A DNA stretch of 64,000 nucleotides from Gnetum montanum (taxonomy: Eukaryota > Streptophyta > Gnetopsida > Gnetales > Gnetaceae): positions 660,146-724,145 of the forward strand of contig MNCI01022386.1 in NCBI GenBank assembly GCA_015680685.1, given 5' to 3'. Position 1 is the first letter of the stretch. The number at the start of each line of letters is the position of its first letter. The position numbers were made by a program, and so were the translations under genes. This document shows positions 44,603 to 55,667 of the stretch, in pieces. The notes below the pieces were generated by a model. It did no database searches. It was not told where the DNA came from and saw only the letters and a list, made by a program, of their open reading frames with translations.

Positions 44603-44783
44603 TACCCCCATGACTAAATGAAAAGTTATCCTCGAGTTAAAGTGAGAATAAGCTCCATTGATTACACAGTGGATAGGTATGGGATTATTGACTAACTAGA
44701 ATGGATTCATGACACAATGTGGAATTACAACAAAATTGAGACACAACACACAGAATGTTCCACATCTACAAAAATTTTGGAAC
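44603..44783 (-). other. F1d polypurine tract and 3' spacer
   Basis: Begins taccccc-atgact (element strand AGTCATGGGGGTA) adjoining the LTR, then 170 bases without a gene before the stop of the additional ORF. Confidence 0.7.
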
Positions 44784-45371
44784 TCATGTAGTTCCTGGTG
44801 ACGATGGCTCCTCCATTGGTGTCTTCCCTTTGTCTTGTGCTCCAGGTTTTGAGGCTTGATGGCATTGGAGTATGGCCTAGAGTTTCTCCTCTTGTAAGGC
44901 CTTGAGTGCCTTTGCATGCGTGTAAGTTTGCGCTTATGCCATAGAGGCATCCCAGTCAGCCTTCTCTTTTTCTTCTGCCACCCTCTTATTCTTTGTCAAT
45001 AGTTTATTAAGTTGCTCAGTTCTAAAAATGTCCAACTGGTTCTGAGAAACTTTTGGCCCTGTATTTGGAAGGTTTAATACTTTTGAAATGGCTTGAATAG
45101 AGAATTCAACAGTCACGCCACAATTGTTAACCGTGGTGCCTTCTTCTTTATTGTGCCAAAATTGGTATGTTTCTCCTAGGTACTAGGCGCCACTTTCAGA
45201 GAGGGTAGGCCATAATGGGGATCCTTTGAGGTGATCCCTAATAGCCTCTAGAGAAACTTTTGTGAAAGGTCCAGAGTTTAATTCCATGATCACTACAGTG
45301 AATATGGATCTTTCATGGATGGTCTGAACACAATCCTAGGTCAGCATGAGATATCGTCTCTGTTTAGACAT
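44784..45371 (-). pseudogene. F1d additional ORF, plant-transposon-protein-like
   Basis: A 196-codon frame on the element strand, starting MSKQRRYLMLT at 45371, with four in-frame stops (TAG, TAG, TAA, TAG) and no frameshift. Visible segments: VVIMELNSGPFTKVSLEAIR, then HLKGSPLWPTLSESG, GVTVEFSIQAISKVLNLPNT at about 45070-45120, and a helical Lys/Glu/Ala tail (KRVAEEKEKADWDA, HAKALKALQEEKL). The V-x-F-x-I-x-A-(x)n-L-x-LP-x-x-G pattern resembles the N-terminal module of 'putative plant transposon protein' / plant-mobile-domain proteins, and also exon 4 of the TatA antisense gene. In position (near the 3' LTR) it is like the env-like or extra ORFs of Athila and Tat elements. Function unknown. 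Confidence 0.55.
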
Positions 45372-47505
45372 TGCAACAACTCCTCCTTCCTATTGCCTTG
45401 ATTGTACAATAGCAGGGTTTCCTTGGTGGATACTAAATAATTTTTCCTCCTACTCTACATGTTGTTGGGTAGGAACTTATCCTTCACCTCTCCAAGATCA
45501 TTTATTTCCACCTTGAGAAGGACCTTCCTATTGTCCATGTTTCAGGGCCATCTGCAATCACACAGGGTCAAGTGTTAGCAATGTTGTTTTTGAAGTTAGG
45601 TTATACATTACTGCTTGCCTTAATTAATGATCTTATGTTGTCACGTGTGATATTTCCTAAAAAACTGTAATAATGAGTCTTGTGACTTAGGCGGTTTCCC
45701 ATTTTAGTTTCCCAGTATACCTAGGGATTAAATGATTTTAGACACAATTATTTTTAAAGTGTGATCATTAATTACCCTAAATGATGTCCTTCGGGCGATG
45801 ATAAATTCCAAAAAAATTAGGTGCTTTTCGGCAAATCTCCCTCCCCCATGACTAAGCTAAAACTCTAGGTTCAAGTAGGTTTAGAAGGAATGAAAATTGA
45901 TGCACCAGCGAGCGAGATATGAGTAGAAAAGCAAGGGATGCTCAATCGCAAGTCGTAGAGAAAAAATTCCAAAAACTCTCTAGTGTGAATGGAAAAAATG
46001 ATGCTAAGTGTTGCGGGAGGGGGGGGGGGGATCACCTATTTATAGGTTGTAGCGATGCGATATCACGTACAATACATTGCATATGTGATATTACATTCCC
46101 AATGACATGAGACACCACGAAAATACCAAAATTTTAAAGGATTTTTTTGAAATTAATGGTGTAAGTTGAGGACATTGGTTATTATCAAGATGTTCTAGGG
46201 CAATTTCATTAATTTGAAAGGAACCATTAATGATGATGATGTGGATTTTACCAATAAAACCTTGGATGGGAGAAAAAAAGGCTATGCAATGGTACATAGG
46301 AACATTGAAATTCAGAGGGATAATAGTAGGGAAAGAAAATCATTTAAAAATTATGCTGAGGGTAAGAAATGGTGTGTGTTAGCTATGTCATTAGTGAAGA
46401 TTATGAAAAATTACACAAGTGGGCCCTCCCCAAAGTGGGTTTCAACCTATAATGCCCTTGTGTAGCCTTACTTAAAGTGTCCATGGGCACTAGAAGGGTT
46501 AAATGTAATCCGCACTAACTCCACCAAACACACACATGTAAATATCACCAAAATGAGGTAAGAATTCTATGTTACACACGACACAAGCTACAATTACATG
46601 GACAGTGAGATGAGATGAAGTATAGAAGGGATCAAAGAGATTGGAACATGAGGTAACTGACCTAGGGCACAGTGAATCCTGCGTGTAAAGCATGATTAAC
46701 ATATCATTAACCCGTCGTTCCAAAATCAAGACCAAGTCCATCCTTCTAATTAGAGACATCGCATTGTTTCATCCCATGATGAACAACTATGAGAGTACCA
46801 TAACAACAAGGCGTACGATCACTTGGCATTTTATTCGAGGGAGGAGTGATTTTTGTTTTATGGCACTTCCTTTTCCTTTTTCTTTTCTTCTTTCTTCTCT
46901 CTTCTTTTTTTTTCAATTGCTGAATCCAGAGAAGCCGTCAACCTTTAGGCATGGATGCATGTATTTCTAGTGGGATCCCCTAGAACAACATTAGATTGTT
47001 GAATGCCCTTTTGATTACTCTTACTCCCATTTTTCATTAGATCTACAAGGATCTTAGTACAACCACGTTACATGATAACTCCCATAGATGTTACCAAAGA
47101 GAATCTGCAAGTCCCCTTAATGTCACACCCTAATCATTCCCTCTTGGTCCATCCTTCTTCATTTTGGGTACAATGGACACAAAATTAATTTTAAGTTTTA
47201 AGAATGTTAAGAATATCATTGTACCCTCGAATAGATCCTCTTATTTATAGAATGGATGAGTGGGTGTAATGGGCTCACTTTCCAAATAATTAATCACTCA
47301 AGACTTAATAACATAGAACACACCTCAACCAATGATCCACATGAGTGTTTTATTCATAGATGAGATTACTTATAAAAAATGTAAAAAGGAAAAAAAGACA
47401 AAAAGATAAAAAGATAAAACAAAAAATTGAAAAATGAAAAACTGGAAAACAAAAAACTTGAAAAATTAAAGAAAACTAAAAAATATTTATTAATCCTACT
47501 TATTA
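45372..47505 (-). other. F1d non-coding region between extra ORF and gag
   Basis: About 2.1 kb. It contains homologues of the common F1 3' region ('gggccctccccaaagtgggttt' near 46420; 'cctcccccatgactaagc' near 45842), a G13 run at about 46018, short GATATC palindromes near 46057, and an A-rich tract at 47370-47490. No gene seen. Confidence 0.6.
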
Positions 47506-49486
47506 TTAGAATGGGGGGTATCCCCTATAACTAAGCAGTTGAATATGACAAGGATTAATAAATGGAAGATGAGGATCCTTGCATGTTGGAAGTATTGGGG
47601 CCCAGTCATACTTACCCCATTGGGGTTCACACACTTGATTATAATGAGCATAGTGGGGAAATTTGTATGATGTAGTTCCCGGATAATGAGTTGACCCACT
47701 ATGATGTTTGTGACTGTTAGCTGGTATGCAAGGATTGGGTTGTCGCTCTCCATTTCTATGTTCATTGGGCTGTATTGTTGTTGGAGCATGAGTTGGTGGC
47801 CTTGATGAAGTTACATGAGGCATTGGATTTGAAGATGAGGGTGCACCATAATGTGGGACTTGTGCTAAGTTGGAGGATGTAGTGGCCTCAGAATTGTGTT
47901 GTCCCTTCTTATAGTTAAGTTTAAAGAAGGGGCATTTTGAATGTTGAGGAGGCCTCTCACTGTTGTTGGTAGTATTAGCATAAGTAATGTTCATGGGTTG
48001 TTGTTGTGATGCAAACACCTTAGGAACAGTTGGTGGCAATATGGAAGGAGGGAAAGGATGACAATGCTGAAAGTTAGGAGGAGTATAAGGTGCACAAGGT
48101 GGTGGTTGTGTTGGAGGCATGAGTTGATAGTATTGAGGAGAATGGTACTATGCTGAGATAAAGTACATTAGCCCAGTTGGAGAAACAAGATGTTGGACAA
48201 GATAAGTGTTTGGCTTTGGATGATATGAAGGGTGTCTCCAGTTTAGTGGTGGTCTCCCCCACAACTAGGATTGTTTCCACTGTGATTGAACACAATATCT
48301 CTATACGAACTCTGGATGTAACATGTTTCCCAAATGCTCATGTAAATGTAACAATATTGGGCATTTTCCTTTGGGGTGATCATACAGGCATATGTTGCAT
48401 TCATACATATGATTGGAAGTTGAGCTCTCATTTTCCTTATCCCTTCTTTCCGATTGTCTAATGTTTGGTCCTGCTTCTTGGGTTGTCAAAACTCTATCCC
48501 CAATACTATTGATAAATTCTCCACACTTTTGATACATCCATTCCAACATCTTATTGATCTTTGCCTCAACTTCTTCTAATGTTTGTTGTGTTGGAAAAGA
48601 TGATGTTTCCACCTTGAGATTGGTTGATTTCTCCTTTTTATGATCATGGACCTTTGTTAAGTTGAGATTTTGGTCCCATTGATGCTTTTCAATACTCTCC
48701 CATCTAGCCATTTCTCCTTCTTCTTTTGCTACCTGCTTAATAAGCTCTTGGACTTGATGGGTTCGTAGTTCATATAGTTGACCTTGGGCATACATTCCTA
48801 AGGTCTCTCTTGTTTCATTACATAGCCCATCAATGATATGATACATTATCCTTTCCTCGGAAAACCCATGGCCTGAACAGTTGTTTAACAGTGCATATTA
48901 TCTTTCAAAGGCCATGTCCAAGGGTTCATGTTGTGCTTGTTTCCATCCTTGGATTTGTTTCCTCAAGGCTGACACTCTTGCATAGGTTTGATATTTTTCA
49001 TTAAATACTTCTACCATTTTTGACTAGCGTTGTATTGAATTTGGTTTTAACAATCTATACCATACTTTTTCTTGGTCAACAAGTATCATAGGAAAGAGCT
49101 TAAGTTTTTCCCAACTATTATCAATATTGTTCCATGCTTAGGCATCGTAGAAGGCTTATAAATGTTTATGCGAATCTAAGTCAACCTCCTAAAAAAGTAG
49201 GGAAGTTGTTTAAATTGAGCCTGGGTAGATGACTCTCTTTACGATGCCTACGTGAGATTCGAATATCCTCTTGTATTTACGTTAGGCTTGTAGTGGCCAA
49301 TAGGGGTTCATCGTCATCAGGTAAGTTATGCTTTCATAAGTTGGGATGACGTTGCTTTCATTCATGTTTATAAGAAATTCCCACTTCAGGTTGTGTACTC
49401 CAATCTTCATTGGCATATAGTTCGTTGGTTCTCCAATGAACTTCCTCACTAAGTGTGGCATTATCATAGTCTTATAGGAGAGGCAT
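47506..49486 (-). pseudogene. F1d gag
   Basis: Starts MPLL at 49486 with a stop four codons later, then DYDNATLSEEVHWRTNE. The gag domain follows in shifting frames: RLNLNNFPTF near 49210, KLKLFPMILVDQEKVWY near 49080-49110, QIQGWKQAQHEPLDMAFER near 48920, and an open segment 48301-48846 (IIDGLCNETRETLGMYAQG, then LRTHQVQELIKQVAKEEGEM). The zinc knuckle CNICLYDHPKGKC near 48350 has form C-x2-C-x3-H-x4-C, intact. A Pro/Asn/His-rich tail runs to 47506. It would make capsid; no protease follows. Confidence 0.85.
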
Positions 49487-49612
49487 GATTGTGAATTTGT
49501 GTGTGAATTTATGTGTGAATTTTTATAATTATTCTTTTTTTTCTAAAATATATATCGTTAATTCCTTTATAGTGACCTTGTATGATATAACTAATCTAGA
49601 TAACTAGCACCA

Positions 49613-49631
49613 TCCCCAACAACAACATCAA
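49613..49631 (-). other. primer-binding site of F1d (decayed)
   Basis: Plus strand tccccaacaacaacatcaa, aligning to the reverse complement of the F1e site with the CpG positions changed. Adjoins the 5' LTR. Confidence 0.7.
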
Positions 49632-50514
49632 TGATGAGTGGCAAGGTACCCCTACACTCAACCATACGAATACGAGCGTTACACATACGATCCAGTCAAA
49701 CTCCACTGATGGACTAGTTGTGGCATCTCGATAGTTAGCTTTAGGTCGAAGTTCACTGTCTTCCCACCTGGACTAGTATTATCTTTGTCACGTATGGTTT
49801 AGTCTAGAGTGAGGTGTAATGGGTGTCTAATCTAATGCTACTCCTGAAGGTAATGGAAAGTAGTATTATCTAAGCTAAGTGAGAAAGGGTAAGAGAATCT
49901 AAACTAGCCTAAGTGTGATGAGCATCCATTCCTTGATCATCCGTACACATCTTGGACTTCATGCACGACTACCACTAGGATTACCAAGCGCAGATCCTAG
50001 GTATGCCACTGGATTACCAAGTAGTCACACTTAAATGCTCATAATCAAGTCGTACTCATTCCACGTTTTAACATGAGATAAGGGTAAGAGAGATTAACTA
50101 GGAAAGTAGTAAATAACAATTAATTAAATAATTAAACTAAGTGAATGCTACAATGATGAAGTAATCTTGATCTTTATTGCTGGTCATGTGCGTGTCCAAG
50201 TACATCACACTCGAATAAAGGATTTCATACAATTACATTCACCACACTGCGGGCATATACTAGAAAATATTCTAACTCTAGAGGGATAAAACTACCAGAG
50301 TCTAGCTACAACCTAAATCTCTAATTGCTCAAACTGGGAAAGCCGCCTCTTATTTATAGACATTAAGGCAGGCCGCGATATCACATATGTGATATTGCAT
50401 CAACTGATATATCGCGTACGTGATATTGTGTTGGCTGTGATATCACGTACGTGATATCACATCAACTGGGATATCACATACGTGATATCAGAGCCAATAG
50501 CACATGACTCATCA
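49632..50514 (-). repeat. 5' LTR of F1d
   Basis: 883 bp, TGATGAGTGGCAAGG...CTCATCA, pairing with 43723-44602. Decayed GATATC palindromes at 50373-50490. Confidence 0.93.
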
Positions 50515-51220
50515 AATGGAAATGGGAAGTGATCTTTAAATGTTGCCATGTTTAGTAGTCTAAACTCTATACACACTATCCATTTACCTTCCTTTTTGGG
50601 CACAACGACTAACAGACTAACCCATTCACTCTCAGTAATGGGATAGATGAACCCAACTTTTAGAAGTTGTTCAATTTCTTCTTTAACCAATTGCTTAAGC
50701 TTTGGGTTCAGTCACATCTGTGGTTGTCGTCAAGCTTTCATGGAGGGGTTAGTGTAAATTCTATGTTGGCATAGCCTAGGATCTATTCTAGTTAATTTGG
50801 GATATGACCAAATAAAGACTTTCAACCATTTGTTCACCATTTTCAGTAGTCTTTCTTTTTGTTGAGGAGCGAGCTTAGCGTTAATGATTACTAATTTTCC
50901 ATTTTTGAGAAATGTATACTCCATACCAATGGGTAATGATTTTAACTCAAGGGACTTTTACTTGAACTCATCAGGGATTTCCAACTTCCCCCAGTTGATA
51001 TTTTTGATATCAAGACTTGGAAGTTGGCGATGGACTTGCACCAATGTATCTATGCTATCAATGTAGGTGCAAGTCAAGCTCTCAGTTGGTTCCATGCATA
51101 TAGTTGTATCGTTCTCTTGGTCAACTTTCAACCACTGGGTGCCTTCCTGTCTTGTGGCTGCTACATACATGTATCTTTGTATGTTAGTTATTGGTGCACA
51201 TTGGTTGTATATAGGCAATG
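50515..51220 (-). pseudogene. F1c protease-RT linker and RT 5' part
   Basis: Linker with RQLPSLDIKNINWGKLEIP near 51000, whose GKL(E) marks where F1b and F1e diverge, then MEYTFLKNGKLVIINAKLAP at 50924, FIWSYPKLTRIDPRLCQHR near 50760-50810, and RT start KEEIEQLLKVGFIYPITES with LLVVVPKKEGKWIVCIEFRL at 50560-50690. Cut at 50519 by F1d; continues at 43722. A stop near 50957 and one near 50729. Confidence 0.85.
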
Positions 51221-52218
51221 TTAAACGTTGTACAAACTAGGACTTTTACATGCAATTACACCATGTGTCACTGTATGTGATGCATGGAACTTTCTTCTTC
51301 TTAATCTTTCCAAATGTATTTTCCTTTGATATTTCTAGGGAAATATCACATATTCCTAGGTGCACATCAATTATGCTTAGCAATGCTCTTTCCATTATGA
51401 TTGAGAAGTTCCCCTTATAGTTGTTGACTTGAATGACTAGGAAATTGAATGACTACAATCATCCACAAATAGTGGTGACAATGTCCTCCACTAGTCCTAA
51501 AGGGACAGTGATGGACTGGTTAGCCAACTCTGAATGTATGCTACTCTTTTTTAGTGGAGGCAGGTTCCAAGCTTTGTACATTTCTTGAGAGATTAAGTTA
51601 ACACCAAAACATGAATCCAAAAGGGCCTTGCAAGGTTTGTTCCTAGCAATTTGCAAATATATAAGAGGACTTCTAGGATCACAGAATTTCCTAGGAAGGT
51701 AGCCAGCTTTAATCCAATTGGTAATTACATGAGTCAACATGACCATGTGCATTAAGTGCAGTCTTTGGTTTGAAGGAAGCTCCAAAGATTCGAATGGTGG
51801 TGAAGCATTTACAGAATTTGCTACTTGTGTTTGTAAGGACTTAGTTGGATTTTTGGTTCTAAAGAAAGGTCTCTTCTTTATGTGATTTTCTGAACCAATA
51901 GTAGGTTGAGGGTTGATAGCCCTTGTAGCGTTACATTGCTGCAGCTGGGCAAGGAGCTCAGCCTACACAGCTGAAGCAAGTGGTAATGGAGTTAAGGGTG
52001 GAGGAGGTGTAGTTGGATGAGAAGGATAGTATGTTTGTGAAACCTCTCCTCTAAGAGAAAGAGTTCTATAGTACTCATGGGTTTGGTAATGAGACTAAGG
52101 AGTAACATAACTAGTAGAGTTGCATGGAGAGATTGGCTACTACATGTAGTATCCATATGGATCAGGTTGATGGTTGTTGACATGGTGATGGCATTCTCCA
52201 TGATTGTGGATGTTGCCA
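51221..52218 (-). pseudogene. F1c protease and end of gag
   Basis: The protease active site is LLDSCFGVNLIS near 51585-51620 (DSG changed to DSC, so inactive), followed by YKAWNLPPLKKSSIHSELAN and VPLGLVEDIVTTICG. The upstream part 51800-52218 is the Pro-rich end of gag. Stops and shifts throughout. Aligns with F1e 60800-61900. Confidence 0.8.
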
Positions 52219-54267
52219 CTATTGATATTTTTCATTTGGTTGTGGTGGAGTTCCACTTGGATAATACGTCAAGAATTGGTGGAACTGTCTTGGGCTACCT
52301 TGAGGATAAGGTAACCTTCGGGGTGTTTGCAATTTATTTAATTGTGGGTTTAATGCATACACCCTAGACTCTTGCAAATGTGAGATTACTGGGCAACATC
52401 CCTTAGGATGGTCATATTGACATATCTCACATTCACCATCATTTTCTGTATCCGAATCCACAACTTCTTTAATGATGGTAGCTTTGCCCTTACCTTTGTT
52501 ACGTTCATATTCAGTTTCTTTCTTTTTTCTCGTTTCTCAGTCACTACCTAGTTACCTAGACTCCTCTACTATTTTGAGAATGGTTTGAAATCTATTATCT
52601 ATGGAGTTCCACATTTGGTTCACCTTTGTCGATACTTTTGATGCAAGTTTTTAAATGGGCAAAGTTTTCCTATTCACCATCTCTTCAAGTGGTGACTCTT
52701 CTTCATCCTCACAAAATCTAACTCCCTTCTTTTGGATGGAAGGATCTCTATTGTATTCCTCTGCACTCTCTCTTTTCCTTAACTTACCTTCCTCCTTGGC
52801 AACTTGCTCCAACAATATTTATACTTGATGGGCTCTAAGCTTGGATAGTCTTCCTTGGGCATAAGTTCTAAGGGTTCTTCATGTTTCATGCCTAAGTCCA
52901 TCTACGAGATGGTGTAGTTGTTCCCTTTGTGAGTAACCATGGCTAGGGAAACGATGTAATAATGCATAATATCGGCCCATGATAGCATCCAAGGGTTTAT
53001 GTACTCCTTATTTCCATCCTTGGATTTGCTTTCACAGGTTGGACACTCGAGAGTACATTTAATACTTATCATTGAATAGTTTTAACATGGTACTCCATCG
53101 GCGAATGGATTCTGGTTCTAAGGATCAGTACCAGATTTTCGCTTCCTTGATCAGTGTCTGTGGAAACAACTTGAGTTTTTGCCACTCGTTTTCTATGTTT
53201 TGCAAGGCACATGCATCATGAAATTCTTGCAAATGATTTTGAGGATCATCATTGTATCCCCCTTCAAATTGTGGGATATTGTTCATGTCCAATCTTTTGA
53301 TCCTGCTATCTTTTTGGTGGCTTGTTAGGATTCTAAAAGCCTCAGTTATATCTAGCATACTTTGGGTAGCGAGTAGGGATTCATCGTGATCGTATTCTCT
53401 ATGGTGTCTATGATGCCTATGTTGTTCCCCACTCTCTCTCCTTTCACAGTGTGTTTCTCTAGAATGCCCTCATCCATTTTCTCGACTATTTTACCTATTA
53501 TTCTTATTTCACCTACCATTATCCTCAAGGTCTTTCCCTCTACGACTGCATTCCGATCCTAAAGGAGAGGGGGAAGGAGATGATGGAGGTGAAGAGGGAG
53601 AAGGACCATCACCATGATGGTGCCTACTACCTTCTCTTTAGTGGTTGCAGCCTTGATCACAGTTACAATTAGAATGTCCATCTTTGTCATGTATTCATGT
53701 TCCTTTTTCAGACCCTTTGTGTCCATCAGTATCAAAATTCGAGTTATGGGTAGTTGAGTGAAGATTCTGATACACAACCCCTTAACCGAAGTCAATGGGA
53801 GGAACATCATTTTGTGGAAGAGCTCCTACGGCAAGTTCACCACCCTCATTTTCACCTATGACATATGAGACATCCTGTGACCACTTCCCCTTCATAGATT
53901 TATGATGTCTCTCCTATTTTAAGTCCCTTTGACATTGTGCCTCTATGGGTCGATACTCTCTTGAGTCGTGTTCATGCACAACGTCCTCTACTTATAAGTG
54001 TTGCATACCAATTCATGTGAGAGCATGAAGAAGCATGCTTGGGACTAAACGATCGAGAGGTAACACTATGTTACCTTCTAAATCACGCCAACATAGTTGT
54101 TCATCCTAGTGAAGGATAAAGGTAAAGTTTGGTATATACTCATCAAGATGAATCTATACTACACAAAACTATTGGAGCACTAGCGAGTCATCATGTGTAC
54201 TCCACCTCCGATTGTTCATTGTGTTAGACCTAGGTGGTGAAACACTCTTGTAAGAAGAAGGAGACAT
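52219..54267 (-). pseudogene. F1c gag
   Basis: Starts MSPSSYKS at 54267. Retrotransposon gag domain at 53125-53358 (RIKRLDMNNIPQFEGGYNDD, then FHDACALQNIENEWQKLKLF). Zinc knuckle CEICQYDHPKGCC near 52420, intact, with the family spacing C-x2-C-x3-H-x4-C. The Pro/Gln-rich tail begins near 52300. Numerous stops. Same order as F1e gag (58794-61139). Confidence 0.85.
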
Positions 54268-54393
54268 GATTAATTCTTCAGTATGCAACACTTTTCTCTT
54301 CTCTTTTCTAATAATTTTAAGATAACCAACCCTAAGTGTTCGTTCCAATGATGGGAAGATTCCTAAGTTCTAATTAGTGCACAAACAACAAAG

Positions 54394-54412
54394 TCTCGAG
54401 CAACGATGTCAA
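54394..54412 (-). other. primer-binding site of F1c (decayed)
   Basis: Plus strand tctcgagcaacgatgtcaa, aligned to the reverse complement of the tRNA-Asp-type site, adjoining the 5' LTR. Confidence 0.65.
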
Positions 54413-55244
54413 TTATGGATGGCAAGGTACCCCTATGCTCAACCATACAAATATGAGCATTACGCGGGATTCGATCGAACTCAAAGGACTAAGTGCTTAT
54501 GTGCCTTTATAAAACAAGAATAGGTTAAGCGATCATTGTCTTCCCAAGCTTACTCATATGGCACGATTGTATGGTTAAGTAAGCTTGAGGTATATGATTT
54601 TTATGCATTTTTATGTTTTATGTTCTAGTGCTAAAGAGGGAAGAAGTGAATTAATTGAATAACTAATTTAAATTAACTAATTAGCTAGGTCCTAACTAGT
54701 CCTAACACTAGCATCTACTCCTACTTTTCCTACGCATCTTAAACTAGTGTAACACTCCTGGGAATACCAAACGCTAATCGTTACTGGGTTACCAAGTGTT
54801 CCATGCATGCTCAAAGTGGTTGTACTAAGTGTGCTTACTTGTGAAAATTCACAAATCAATAAAAACAACATTAATTAACTAATGAAAGCATTAAAGAACT
54901 GTAAATAGCATTAATGATGAGAGACAAGCTATTCTGAATGCTGCAAGTTTTATCACAAAGTTCGTATTTATTTCTGGACACAAGGTGTGCTCAGGTACAT
55001 AATGCTTGAATAAAGATTTGTTCGCTTTATGACTCCTACTACAGGCACTCAGAAATAATTCTAACTGTAAGAGAGAGAAACTGTAAGAGTTTGGGTAAGG
55101 GACTAAAAACTAACTGCCAAACCAAGTGTGCCCGCCTCTTATTTATAGGCAATGAGACAGGTCTCAATATCGGATGTCTAATATTGCATGGTAGGATCCG
55201 ATATTGCGGATGTAATATCGCGGCCCCAATATTGTGGCTCATTA
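54413..55244 (-). repeat. 5' LTR of F1c
   Basis: 832 bp, TTATGGATGGCAAGG to CTCATTA, pairing with 38541-39379; followed by CCATT. Confidence 0.9.
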
Positions 55245-55667
55245 CCATTGAAAGGGGAAAAAGAGTTTGAATTTAGATTATGGAAATGTTGAGATATATA
55301 GTGTTTGTCCTCAACAATTAAAATTAAGAAATGATGGCTCTTTTCTGAAATTATGTTTCAAACATCATGGTAATATTGTTGCGAATGGTATATCAAATAG
55401 TTTTATAGGATATGACTTGTCATATAAAAATGTTAATAAAATATATTATTTTTATAGCCATGACAAAATTCAACATTTGTCAAATGCATACGAAAGCAGA
55501 AAAGAATCTTTGTATGATGGCAAGCCTACTATGCTTGATGATGACAATGATCAAGATATTATCAAGAGCTTTTTATTCAAAAATGCAAACTTTCAAGCCT
55601 TTAATGGAAATGGAAAAGATGGATTTCAAGATTATAGTAAGTTATGGAATGATGAAGGGTAGAAGTT
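55245..55667 (+). pseudogene. response-regulator pseudogene, duplicated last exon
   Basis: This exon begins at about 38512 and continues here after F1c. It is a diverged copy of 37970-38290. Shared protein blocks are YYFYSH, QHL-NAY and KESLYDG (first copy YYFYSHNGNQHLPNAY, this copy YYFYSHDKIQHLSNAY). It extends further, through IIKSFLFKNANFQAFNGNG to KLWNDEG. The match begins right where the GARP-end motif QK-C/N lies. The C-terminal part is not one I recognise among ARR-B proteins, so the link to the receiver exons rests on position and on the QKYR-like start. Confidence 0.55.

Larger units (their letters stand above)
43718..50519 (-). mobile_element. F1d: gag-only F1 element with extra ORF, nested in F1c
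   Basis: A complete minus-strand element of 6.8 kb flanked by AATGG (43718-43722, 50515-50519). It interrupts F1c RT between ...KDHFPFPF and the HQ/DQLL-equivalent block. Order: 5' LTR, primer site, gag, non-coding, an additional ORF (44784-45371), polypurine tract, 3' LTR. No protease, RT or integrase found. Its leader and gag start resemble F1a more than F1b, F1c or F1e, so a second subfamily. Confidence 0.92.
38536..55249 (-). mobile_element. F1c: pol-bearing LTR retrotransposon, split by F1d
   Basis: A minus-strand Ty3/gypsy element with target duplication CCATT (38536-38540, 55245-55249). About 9.9 kb without F1d. Order: 5' LTR, tRNA-Asp-type primer site, gag, protease, RT, RNase H, integrase, 3' non-coding region, polypurine tract, 3' LTR. 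This is the only F1 copy here with pol, so it models the autonomous parent. Gag-pol order and tRNA-Asp priming suggest the Athila-like side of Ty3/gypsy (inference). It is old: CpG-poor LTR palindromes, many stops, mutated catalytic residues. Inserted in an exon of the response-regulator pseudogene. Confidence 0.9.
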
